A stretch of 64,000 nt of DNA from Anaerostipes sp. (GTDB lineage Bacteria > Bacillota > Clostridia > Lachnospirales > Lachnospiraceae), in the NCBI GenBank assembly GCA_028704435.1, contig JAQWFL010000002.1, positions 62,001 to 126,000 on the forward strand. The letters run 5' to 3'. Below are positions 27,860-36,451 of the stretch, piece by piece. The translations under genes were made by a program, and so were the position numbers. The stretch's first letter is position 1. Every line of letters starts with the position of its first letter. Under the pieces are notes generated by a model. The model saw only the letters and a list, made by a program, of their open reading frames with translations. It made no database searches and was not told the DNA's origin.

Positions 27860-30145
27860 TTATCGGATTCCTTTTTTCTTTTTCTTTCTTTTTTTCTTAT
27901 TACTTGGTCCAATCTTCACAGACGTGTCTTCATATACTACGCCTGACTCAGCTCCTGCTGCCTCAATTTTGGCTTCTTTTTCCAAGAATTTTTGATACTC
28001 TTCTTTTCCTTTTCCAATTCGAGTTCTCATAAAGAACCAAAGTGGCCCTGTTAAAAAGACAGAAGAGAATGCTCCACCGACAACACCAACCATAAGGGTT
28101 AATGCAAATTCACGAAGAGATGATGATCCCATAAGGAATAATACAAACACCATAATAAATGTTGTGAATGACGAGTTAATTGTTCTAGTAAATGTCTGAG
28201 TAATACTAGCATTTACAATATGCTTTAGGTTCCTTCCATCCGATTCTTTGATATTCTCACGAATTCGGTCAAAAATAACAATTGTCGAGTTAATTGAATA
28301 ACCAAGAATCGTAAGCATACATGCAATAAATGTACCACCTACAGATAACTTAAGAATAGAATATGCAGCAAATACAACTAATAAGTCATTTAACAATGCA
28401 ACAATTGCACTTGCACCAAACTTCACATCCTTAAATCTAAATGCAATGTATATCAACATAAATACAGAAGCTATCACTACCGCGATTACTGCATCTTGCT
28501 GCATTTCATTACTAATAGTTGAACTGATATTCTCTGTTGCAACAGTCTTTACACCGTAACTTTTCTTTAATGTTTTTTCAATGGCTTCTCTTTGCTTTAA
28601 ATTCAATTCTACAGACTTGATTACCATCTGATTGTTTGCCTGTACTTTTTGACTCTGTACAGAAGTAGACTTACTAATATCCTCATATGCTTTGACTACT
28701 TTCTTTTCTAAATCCGAATTAAGCTTTTTATTATCCTTAAAGGTAATTGTAGAAGCAGTACCTCCGGAAAACTCCAAATCATAATTTAAAATTGAACCTG
28801 TTGAATTTTTATTGACACCTAAGAAAGCTAATCCAGCTACAATAATAATTGCTGCAACCGCCACATACTTCTTACCTGTCTTTACAAAATCAACTTCCTT
28901 AATTGTTCTCGCTTTTCCATATAACTTAGGACTCTTCAGTCCAAGATGATATGCCGCATAAACTAGGAATCTACTAACTACAAGTGCTGTGAACATAGAA
29001 ATCAGTACACTAATCCCCAAGGTCTGAGCAAATCCTTTGACCGTTCCTGTTCCTCTCCACATCAAAACAGCAACTGCAATCAATGTTGTGACATTACCAT
29101 CAATAATGGCTGATGCCGCCTTTGAAAATCCAGACTTCAAAGCAGTTCCAACACTCTTTCCTGCTGATATTTCTTCTTTGATACGAGAGTAAATAATAAC
29201 ATTGGCATCTACTGCCATACCAATACCTAAGATAATCCCCGCAAGTCCTGGCAGCGTTAATGTAATATTAAATCCATTTAACGCAAGTACCATCATTAAA
29301 ATATAAATCACCAAGGCTAACGACGCAACAACTCCTGGTAACAAATACAATGCAATCATGAAAACTGCGATAATCGCAACTCCAACAACTCCTGCTTTGA
29401 CCGTTGTATTAATCGCACCATCTCCAAGCTTTGCAGAAACTACATTAGAGCGGAGCTCCTTAAGTTCCACGGGCAGTGCCCCAATACGAATTGAAGATGC
29501 AAGATTTTCAGCTTCTTCATAATTTGCCATTCCATCAATGCTACATTCACCCTTTGTGATTGCCTCTTTTACAGTTGGTGCACTTACAACCTGCTTGTCA
29601 TAAACAATGTAAATGGATTTTCCAACATTTGCTTTGGTTGCTTTTGCAAACGCTTTCGTTCCCTTTGCATCAAAGTTAAGGGCAACTACATATTCTTTTG
29701 TTCCATTATTGTCTATTGTCTTTGCTTCTGCAGACTTTACATTAGAACCTGTTAGTGCTGTTTTTCCATCCTGCGTCATGAAAGATAATGTACCTGGCTG
29801 TCCAAGTTCATCTAAAATCTTATTGGCATCTGTAACACCTGGGATTTCAATGTTAATTCTATTGTCACCTTCACGATATACTTCTGCTTCTGTACTATAT
29901 GTCTCTACACGCTTTTGAAGTTTATAAACAGTATCCTTCATATCACTGTCTGAAATATTCTTTCCTTGTACTTCATATGTGATACTGACACCTCCAGCTA
30001 AATCAAGTCCCAAGTCAATATTACTTGCTCGTCCAATCTTTTGCTTTGTGATTCCATGGCTTAAAATGTACCCACCGAACCCGCACAATCCAATAATCAA
30101 AACAAGACCAAGGACATACCGCCAGACTTTTTTCTTACTCTTCAT
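27860..30145 (-). CDS. secDF: Fused protein translocase SecDF
   Basis: GLDLAGGVSITYEV, GLAGIILGIGMAVDANVIIYSRIKEE (SecD), DLEFSGGT and LGYSINSTIVIFDRIREN (SecF); poly-basic C-terminus. Confidence 0.95.
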   Translation of the reverse strand: MKSKKKVWRYVLGLVLIIGLCGFGGYILSHGITKQKIGRASNIDLGLDLAGGVSITYEVQGKNISDSDMKDTVYKLQKRVETYSTEAEVYREGDNRINIEIPGVTDANKILDELGQPGTLSFMTQDGKTALTGSNVKSAEAKTIDNNGTKEYVVALNFDAKGTKAFAKATKANVGKSIYIVYDKQVVSAPTVKEAITKGECSIDGMANYEEAENLASSIRIGALPVELKELRSNVVSAKLGDGAINTTVKAGVVGVAIIAVFMIALYLLPGVVASLALVIYILMMVLALNGFNITLTLPGLAGIILGIGMAVDANVIIYSRIKEEISAGKSVGTALKSGFSKAASAIIDGNVTTLIAVAVLMWRGTGTVKGFAQTLGISVLISMFTALVVSRFLVYAAYHLGLKSPKLYGKARTIKEVDFVKTGKKYVAVAAIIIVAGLAFLGVNKNSTGSILNYDLEFSGGTASTITFKDNKKLNSDLEKKVVKAYEDISKSTSVQSQKVQANNQMVIKSVELNLKQREAIEKTLKKSYGVKTVATENISSTISNEMQQDAVIAVVIASVFMLIYIAFRFKDVKFGASAIVALLNDLLVVFAAYSILKLSVGGTFIACMLTILGYSINSTIVIFDRIRENIKESDGRNLKHIVNASITQTFTRTINSSFTTFIMVFVLFLMGSSSLREFALTLMVGVVGGAFSSVFLTGPLWFFMRTRIGKGKEEYQKFLEKEAKIEAAGAESGVVYEDTSVKIGPSNKKKRKKKKKGIR

Positions 30146-31508
30146 TGCTGCTCTCCTTTTCTGTCATCTGTGCAGCTTTAATCATTAGCGCACACTCTAC
30201 TCGCTTTCTTTCTAGCTGGCACCCAATGTCATAAGTTCCATTGATTGTTCCGTTCAATTTATATGAGTTGGCACTACATCCACCACTACAATAAAATCTT
30301 GCAAAGCAATCTCTACAGGCTTCTCTAGAATAGACACTGGTTGCTTTAAATTCTGAAACAATGTCGTCTTTCTTTATTCCATCATTCACATTCCCCATTA
30401 GGAACTCATCTTCTCCTACAAACTGATGGCATGGATATAAATCACCCCAAGGAGTTACTGCAAGGTATTCTGTTCCTGAACCGCATCCAGATAAACGCTT
30501 GGCCACACAAGGTCCCCCAGTTAAATCAATCATAAAATGGAAAAACGTAAATCCTTTTCCTTCATTATTACGCTTCACCATCTCACTTGCGAGTTTGTCA
30601 TATTCTTCCATTACTTGTGGCAAATCTGCTTCCTTAATTGTATATTCTTCTGCATCTGGTCCTACTACTGGTTCTACGGAAATCTGTTTAAATCCCTCGT
30701 CTGCAAGATGAAATACATCTTGGGAAAAGTCAAGATTATGATGTGTAAAGGTTCCTCTTACGTAATATTTTTCTTGATGTCTTTGCTCTGCAAACTTCTT
30801 AAACTTATCAATAATAATATCATAGCTTCCTTTTCCATTAGGAGTTGGACGCATATAATCATGAACTTCCTTACGTCCATCCACACTTAAAACTACATTG
30901 TCCATCTCTTTATTTGCAAATTCCATAATATCATCATTTAACAGCATTCCATTGGTTGTAAGTGTAAATCTGAAATTCTTATTATGTTCTTCTTCTAAAC
31001 TTCTTCCATAAGCAACAATCTCTTTGACAACATCAAAGTTCATCAAAGGCTCCCCACCAAAGAAATCTACTTCAAGATTACACCTATTTCCTGAATTGGC
31101 AATTAAAAAGTCTAACGCTTTCTTACCAATTTCAGCACTCATCAAGGAACGATCTCCCTGATATTCTCCTTCTTCTGCAAAACAGTAACGACAGGCTAGG
31201 TTGCAATCATGGGCAATATGTAAACACAACGCTTTTACCACTGTTGGCCGCTTCTTAAATTCACAGATATAGTCCTCATAATCATCCTCTGAAAATAGAA
31301 CTCCCATATCCTTTAATTCTGCTACTTCTTCATATGCCTCTTTGACATCTTTTGATTCATATTGACCCAATTGGGACTGAACTTCTTCTAGAGAATTATT
31401 CTCAAAAAGAGCAATCACATCATAGGTCAAATCATCTACAACATGGACAGATCCACTTTCTACATCTAATACCATATTATATCCATTGTTTTTATATTGA
31501 TGAACCAC
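30135..31508 (-). CDS. SCIFF peptide radical SAM/SPASM maturase
   Basis: CLHIAHDCNLACRYCFAEEGEYQGDRSLMS (CX3CX2C radical SAM), DFFGGEPLMNFD, CGSGTEYLAVTPWGDLYPCHQFVGEDEFLMGN...CRDCFARFYCSGGCSANSY SPASM; adjacent to SCIFF precursor. Confidence 0.96.
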   Translation of the reverse strand: MVHQYKNNGYNMVLDVESGSVHVVDDLTYDVIALFENNSLEEVQSQLGQYESKDVKEAYEEVAELKDMGVLFSEDDYEDYICEFKKRPTVVKALCLHIAHDCNLACRYCFAEEGEYQGDRSLMSAEIGKKALDFLIANSGNRCNLEVDFFGGEPLMNFDVVKEIVAYGRSLEEEHNKNFRFTLTTNGMLLNDDIMEFANKEMDNVVLSVDGRKEVHDYMRPTPNGKGSYDIIIDKFKKFAEQRHQEKYYVRGTFTHHNLDFSQDVFHLADEGFKQISVEPVVGPDAEEYTIKEADLPQVMEEYDKLASEMVKRNNEGKGFTFFHFMIDLTGGPCVAKRLSGCGSGTEYLAVTPWGDLYPCHQFVGEDEFLMGNVNDGIKKDDIVSEFKATSVYSREACRDCFARFYCSGGCSANSYKLNGTINGTYDIGCQLERKRVECALMIKAAQMTEKESSNEE

Positions 31509-31547
31509 TGGTTAATCTCCTTTTATTTTTATTTCTGAATCACTAAG

Positions 31548-31575
31548 AGAGGCGTGCCAAGATTGGTACGCCTCT
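31548..31575 (-). other. Strong RNA stem-loop between SCIFF precursor and maturase genes
   Basis: AGAGGCGTGCCA / TGGTACGCCTCT 12-bp stem, 4-nt loop, one mismatch/wobble; no clear minus-strand U-tract. Confidence 0.7.
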
Positions 31576-31590
31576 GAATCTTAACTCTTC

Positions 31591-31734
31591 TTATTTGTTG
31601 TTTTCACAAACTTGATTTCCTACTGTACAAGATGTCTTACATGCTGATTGGCAAGAAGTTTGACATTCTCCACATCCACCTTTTTTTACAGTGCTCTTTA
31701 AAGTCTTGTTTGTAAGAGTCTTAATATGCTTCAT
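31591..31734 (-). CDS. SCIFF ranthipeptide precursor (six cysteines in forty-five residues)
   Basis: Codon-by-codon reading gives MKHIKTLTNKTLKSTVKKGGCGECQTSCQSACKTSCTVGNQVCENNK (47 aa, six Cys), AAGGAGG upstream. Absent from the supplied ORF track. Confidence 0.97.
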   Translation of the reverse strand: MKHIKTLTNKTLKSTVKKGGCGECQTSCQSACKTSCTVGNQVCENNK

Positions 31735-31784
31735 TATAAGTTCCTCCTTAAAAGTATTCGTACTACTCTTTTTTTAACTTTCTT

Positions 31785-31813
31785 ATTGTACCATATTCAA
31801 TTTTCAAATACAA
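31785..31813 (-). promoter_or_regulatory. Promoter for SCIFF transcript
   Basis: Minus strand TTGTAT-N17-TACAAT, about 50 nt upstream of the SCIFF start and overlapping the PHP gene stop. Confidence 0.55.
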
Positions 31814-32640
31814 CGGTTTTTCAGCACATCATACAGACTATTGGGTACTTTCAAACCACCATAACCAATCCCCATTTGAATTTGAGGCTTATTTGTACCA
31901 TGATAATCAGATCCGCCAGTAGACATCAAGTCATACTTACAGCACCATCCTTTTAACTTGCTACTCTGCCCAATATGATGTGATGAATGATATACTTCAA
32001 GCCCTTCTAATCCATATTCCTTCCATTCACAAATTAAATCCTCCAATTGTTTATTAGAAAAATTGTATTGGAACGGATGTGCCAACACAGCTACCCCGCC
32101 TGCAGATTGAATCATAGAAATTGCTTCTTTAGGATCAAAAAAAGGTTTTTTCAAATAATATTTACAACCATCCCCCAGATATTTTTGAAAGGCTTCATCT
32201 TTACTTTTGCATACGCCTTCCTCTACAAGTACCCTTGCAAAATGAGCTCTTGTAATTACAGTATCCCAATTGCCATGTTTGAGTTTTTCTAGAGTGATTG
32301 GAAATCCATCTTTCTGAAACATTTGAATCATATCTTCATTTCGACTGCTTCTTCCCTTCCGAATAAATTCTAATTTTTGATTAAATGCATCTTGATTTTC
32401 ATCAATTCCATAACCTAAAATATGAACTTCTTTTTTTAGGGTTTCACAAGACATCTCAATTCCTGAAATAAAATGTATCTTTTCAATATCTTTTGATTTT
32501 TTAATTTGTTTTACTCCATCTAATGTATCATGATCCGTTAGCGATATGGCATAAAGCTCTCTCTTCACAGCCTCATGTACAATCTCATCTGGAGACATAG
32601 TTCCATCGGAACAATCTGAATGTAGATGTAAATCTATCAT
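31804..32640 (-). CDS. PHP-domain metal-dependent phosphoesterase
   Basis: MIDLHLHSDCSDGTMSPDEIV, SLTDHDTLDGV, GIEMSC, VLAHPFQY, GGSDYHG. Confidence 0.93.
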   Translation of the reverse strand: MIDLHLHSDCSDGTMSPDEIVHEAVKRELYAISLTDHDTLDGVKQIKKSKDIEKIHFISGIEMSCETLKKEVHILGYGIDENQDAFNQKLEFIRKGRSSRNEDMIQMFQKDGFPITLEKLKHGNWDTVITRAHFARVLVEEGVCKSKDEAFQKYLGDGCKYYLKKPFFDPKEAISMIQSAGGVAVLAHPFQYNFSNKQLEDLICEWKEYGLEGLEVYHSSHHIGQSSKLKGWCCKYDLMSTGGSDYHGTNKPQIQMGIGYGGLKVPNSLYDVLKNRCI

Positions 32641-32699
32641 AATTTTTTTCCTTTCTACATATATATATATTATCAGCTGAAAGTTCGGAGGTCATCCCA

Positions 32700-33062
32700 T
32701 TGAAAAAAAAACACATTGGAATCACAATTATAGAAACCCTTACCCTTTCCTATCTACTTACTGGTATCTTGCTCTGTACATTAGCGCTTCTAATGTATCG
32801 AACAGATATTAACCAATCTGCTGCAAACCTGGGTGTAACACTAATATATATTATTGCATCCTTACTTTGTGGTATCTTTGTTGGAAAGAAAATGAAGCAT
32901 CGAAAATTCCTTTGGGGATTTCTTCTTGGACTTCTCTATTTTTTAATTCTTTTTTGTATTTCTTGTCTCCTAAAACAAGATGCACAGCTTATTACAAAAG
33001 AACGTATTACAACCATGTTCCTCTGCATAGGAGGCGGCACTTTGGGAGGTATGCTAAGTTAA
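32700..33062 (+). CDS. TIGR04086-like small integral membrane protein
   Basis: 120 aa, four predicted TM segments, ends CIGGGTLGGMLS; adjacent to yajC, where this family commonly sits. Confidence 0.7.
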   Translation: MKKKHIGITIIETLTLSYLLTGILLCTLALLMYRTDINQSAANLGVTLIYIIASLLCGIFVGKKMKHRKFLWGFLLGLLYFLILFCISCLLKQDAQLITKERITTMFLCIGGGTLGGMLS

Positions 33063-33078
33063 AACTTTCATAGTTTCA

Positions 33079-33112
33079 AAAACGGTCCCATATCAATATA
33101 TGAGACCGTTTT
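33079..33112. terminator. Bidirectional terminator between convergent TIGR04086-like and yajC genes
   Basis: AAACGGTCCCATAT-CAAT-ATATGAGACCGTTTT stem-loop with A/T flanks. Confidence 0.8.
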
Positions 33113-33123
33113 ATCATACCCTT

Positions 33124-33420
33124 TTATGCTTCTTTTGGTTGGTTTGCTTTTTCCACCTTAGAAATAGCTGCCTTCTCCATAGGAATTCGGCAATGCTTAT
33201 CATTTCCAAACTCTACAATAACTGTTGCTTCATCTACAACATCAACAATAACTCCGTAGAATCCACTTGTTGTTAAAATGCTGTCCCCTGTCTCTATAGC
33301 ACTTGTCATCGCTTTTTGTTCTTTGTCTCTTTTTTGTTGTGGACGAATCATAAGAATATACATTCCCCCAACGATAATAATAAACCATAAAATTGTCATA
33401 ACTAAACTATTGCTCTGCAT
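33124..33420 (-). CDS. yajC: Preprotein translocase subunit YajC
   Basis: TM followed by MIRPQQKRDKEQKAM...GDSILTTSGFYGVIVDVVDEATVIVEF. Confidence 0.93.
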   Translation of the reverse strand: MQSNSLVMTILWFIIIVGGMYILMIRPQQKRDKEQKAMTSAIETGDSILTTSGFYGVIVDVVDEATVIVEFGNDKHCRIPMEKAAISKVEKANQPKEA

Positions 33421-33445
33421 GTTCTTCCTCCATTATCCTTTCGCT

Positions 33446-34573
33446 TTATCGATTCTCCATACCTGATAACTTCTTTGCTTTATACTCTGCAAATCTGCCT
33501 TCATCAATGGCATCTCGAATCTCCTCCATCATTGTATTATAAAAATATAAGTTATGCAAGACACATAAACGCATTCCAAGCATCTCCTTCGCCTTTAGCA
33601 AATGTCTTATATAGGCTCTGCTATAACTACGGCATGCTGGACATTGACAGCCTTCTTCAATTGGTCTGTCATCTAATTCAAACTTTTTATTAAACAAATT
33701 TAATTTTCCCTGATTAGTGTAAACATGTCCATGTCTTCCATTTCTTGTTGGGAACACACAGTCAAAGAAATCTACTCCACGGTCAACACTCTCTAAAATA
33801 TTAGCTGGCGTTCCAACTCCCATTAAGTAAGTTGGCTTATTCTCTGGTAAATATGGTACAGTCTCATCTAATATGCGATACATCTCTTCATGGGATTCTC
33901 CCACTGCAAGACCACCAAGTGCATAACCATCTAAATTCATCTTTGAGATTGTCTTTGCGTGTTCAACTCTAATATCTTCAAAAGTACCACCCTGATTAAT
34001 TCCAAACAACATCTGTTTTGGATTCACTGTATCTTCCAAGGAATTTAGTCGTTCCATCTCAACTTTACAACGTTCCAACCATCTTGTAGTCCGATCCACA
34101 GAATCCTGCATATATTCTCTTGTTGCCGGATGTGGCGGACACTCATCAAAAGCCATAGCAATCGTTGAACCTAGATTGGATTGAATCTGCATACTCTCCT
34201 CAGGACCCATAAATATCTTATGTCCGTCAATATGAGATGCAAAGGAAACCCCTTCTTCCTTAATCTTTCGAAGCTTTGCTAATGAAAACACTTGAAATCC
34301 TCCAGAATCCGTCAAAATTGGTTTATCCCAATTCATAAACTTATGAAGTCCTCCAAATTGTTTAATTAGCTTGTCTCCTGTTCGCACATGTAAATGATAC
34401 GTATTTGATAATTCTACCTGTGTTTTAATCTCACGAAGATCATCTGTACTTACGGCGCCTTTAATTGCTGCCACCGTTCCCACATTCATAAAGACTGGAG
34501 TTTCTATGGTTCCATGAACCGTGTGTAGTCTCCCTCTTTTTGCTCTTCCGTCTTTCTTTAATAACTCATACAT
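33446..34573 (-). CDS. tgt: tRNA-guanine transglycosylase
   Basis: NTYHLHVRTG, ILTDSGGFQVFSL, GINQGGTFEDIR, GLAVGE, YLMGVGTP, CQCPACRSYSRAYIRHL. Confidence 0.97.
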   Translation of the reverse strand: MYELLKKDGRAKRGRLHTVHGTIETPVFMNVGTVAAIKGAVSTDDLREIKTQVELSNTYHLHVRTGDKLIKQFGGLHKFMNWDKPILTDSGGFQVFSLAKLRKIKEEGVSFASHIDGHKIFMGPEESMQIQSNLGSTIAMAFDECPPHPATREYMQDSVDRTTRWLERCKVEMERLNSLEDTVNPKQMLFGINQGGTFEDIRVEHAKTISKMNLDGYALGGLAVGESHEEMYRILDETVPYLPENKPTYLMGVGTPANILESVDRGVDFFDCVFPTRNGRHGHVYTNQGKLNLFNKKFELDDRPIEEGCQCPACRSYSRAYIRHLLKAKEMLGMRLCVLHNLYFYNTMMEEIRDAIDEGRFAEYKAKKLSGMENR

Positions 34574-34588
34574 TAATTCTATCCACCA

Positions 34589-35680
34589 TTATTCGTATAT
34601 TTTTTTGATTTTATCCACGGTTGAACTTAAGTCCTTTAGAATTCCATCCAAAATTGTAATTGCTGCCATGGATTCTACCACAACAACGGCTCTTGGAACA
34701 ATCATAGGATCATGTCGCCCATGAATTGATAAATCGATTGAATTACCCTCTTGATCCACTGTCTTTTGAATCTTCGCTATAGATGGTGTTGGTTTTACCG
34801 CTACTCTAAAAACAATAGAGCTTCCATCGCTCATCCCACCTAATACTCCACCAGAATGATTCGTAGCCTTTTGAATCTTCTCATCACAATATGTAAAAAC
34901 ATCATTGTTAGCAGATCCCTTTGCCCTTGCAGCTTTGAATCCATCTCCAATTTCAAATCCTTTGACCGCACCAATAGATAATACTGCTTTTCCGAGACTG
35001 GCACTTAACTTATCAAATACAGGATCTCCAATCCCTGGTTTTACACCAGTTGCCACACACTCAATAATACCGCCTAAAGAATCCTGCTCTTTTATCATCT
35101 CATTTGCAATTTTTTCTACTTGCTTTGCTGCAGCTGCATCTGGCATATAAAAAGGATTCTCATTCATTGCATCCTTGTTATATTCGCCAATTTCTATCCC
35201 TGCAATCTCTTTTGAATAGGCTTCTACTGTAACTCCAAGCTCTAATAACAACTTACTTGCAATGGCTCCAGCAGCTACTCTGCCAATAGTCTCTCTTCCT
35301 GAAGATCTTCCACCTCCACGATAATCTCTGAATCCATACTTTGCATCAAAGGTAAAGTCTGCATGTCCTGGACGGAAAATATCCTTAATCTTACCATAGT
35401 CTTTAGAGCGCTGATTGTTGTTATGTACCACTAAAGAAATAGAAGTTCCTGTGGTTCTTCCTTCAAACACCCCAGACATAATTTCTACCTTGTCTTCTTC
35501 TTTTCTTTGCGTTGTGTATTTAGATTGTCCTGGCTTTCTTCGATCCAAAAACACTTGAATATCCTCTTCACAAAGAGATAATCCTGCTGGACACCCGTCT
35601 ACAACAACACCGACTCCTGCACCGTGAGTTTCCCCCCATGTAGTAATTCGAAATAATGTTCCAAAACTTGAACCTGCCAT
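34589..35680 (-). CDS. aroC: Chorismate synthase
   Basis: FRITTWGETHGAGVGVVVDGCPAGL, FRPGHADFTFDAKYGFRDYRGGGRSSGRETIGRVAAGA. Confidence 0.97.
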   Translation of the reverse strand: MAGSSFGTLFRITTWGETHGAGVGVVVDGCPAGLSLCEEDIQVFLDRRKPGQSKYTTQRKEEDKVEIMSGVFEGRTTGTSISLVVHNNNQRSKDYGKIKDIFRPGHADFTFDAKYGFRDYRGGGRSSGRETIGRVAAGAIASKLLLELGVTVEAYSKEIAGIEIGEYNKDAMNENPFYMPDAAAAKQVEKIANEMIKEQDSLGGIIECVATGVKPGIGDPVFDKLSASLGKAVLSIGAVKGFEIGDGFKAARAKGSANNDVFTYCDEKIQKATNHSGGVLGGMSDGSSIVFRVAVKPTPSIAKIQKTVDQEGNSIDLSIHGRHDPMIVPRAVVVVESMAAITILDGILKDLSSTVDKIKKIYE

Positions 35681-35689
35681 GCCATTCTC

Positions 35690-36388
35690 CTATAACTGAA
35701 TCTTAGATAGTAAATCTCCTAAGCTAGTTTCTGCCTTCTCTTCTTCTTTATATTCTACGCCTCTTCCAAAAGATTCGTCTTCTTCAGATGGTTCTTCCAA
35801 AGCTTTCATACTTAAACTAATCTTTCCATCTGCAACCTTAATTACTTTTACTTGAACTTCCTGTCCCTGTTCTACAACTTCATTTGGTGATTTAATTCTC
35901 TTTTGACTAAATTGAGAAATATGAATCAATCCACTAATTCCATCTTCTAATTGGACAAATGCACCATATGGCATGATGTTCTCAACTTTACCAGTTAAAA
36001 TAGCACCAGTTTTTATTGATTCTATTTTTTCCTTTTGAGCTTCTCTTTGTTTTGACTGCTCTACTGCCTTTGCTGATAAAACAAGGCGATTATCTGCTGG
36101 CTCAACTGTAATAATCTTAGCTTCTACTTCTTTTTCAAGCCAGGTATTCAAATCTTCTACATACTGTGTTGACAATAATGATGCTGGAATGAATCCTCGA
36201 ATTCCTTCCACATAAACAATAACTCCACCATTAACAACTCCACCAATTACCAGCGACAAAACAGTCCCTGCCTCTTTCATCTCTTTTACTTTATTCCAAG
36301 CAAGTGCTTCTGTTGAATCCGCCTTTTCTAAGGACGCTTCCATCTCAGCATTGTATTGTTCCATTGTTTCTTTTACTTCTTCTGACAT
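35690..36388 (-). CDS. S1 RNA-binding domain protein (two S1 repeats)
   Basis: GAILTGKVENIMPYGAFVQLEDGISGLIHISQFSQKRIKSPNEVVEQGQEVQVKVIKVADGKISLSMKAL plus an upstream degenerate S1 repeat. Confidence 0.88.
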   Translation of the reverse strand: MSEEVKETMEQYNAEMEASLEKADSTEALAWNKVKEMKEAGTVLSLVIGGVVNGGVIVYVEGIRGFIPASLLSTQYVEDLNTWLEKEVEAKIITVEPADNRLVLSAKAVEQSKQREAQKEKIESIKTGAILTGKVENIMPYGAFVQLEDGISGLIHISQFSQKRIKSPNEVVEQGQEVQVKVIKVADGKISLSMKALEEPSEEDESFGRGVEYKEEEKAETSLGDLLSKIQL

Positions 36389-36451
36389 AATAATTCTCCT
36401 TTACTTTTATACGTAGAAATTATTATATCATATAATCGTTTCTTTTTTAAC

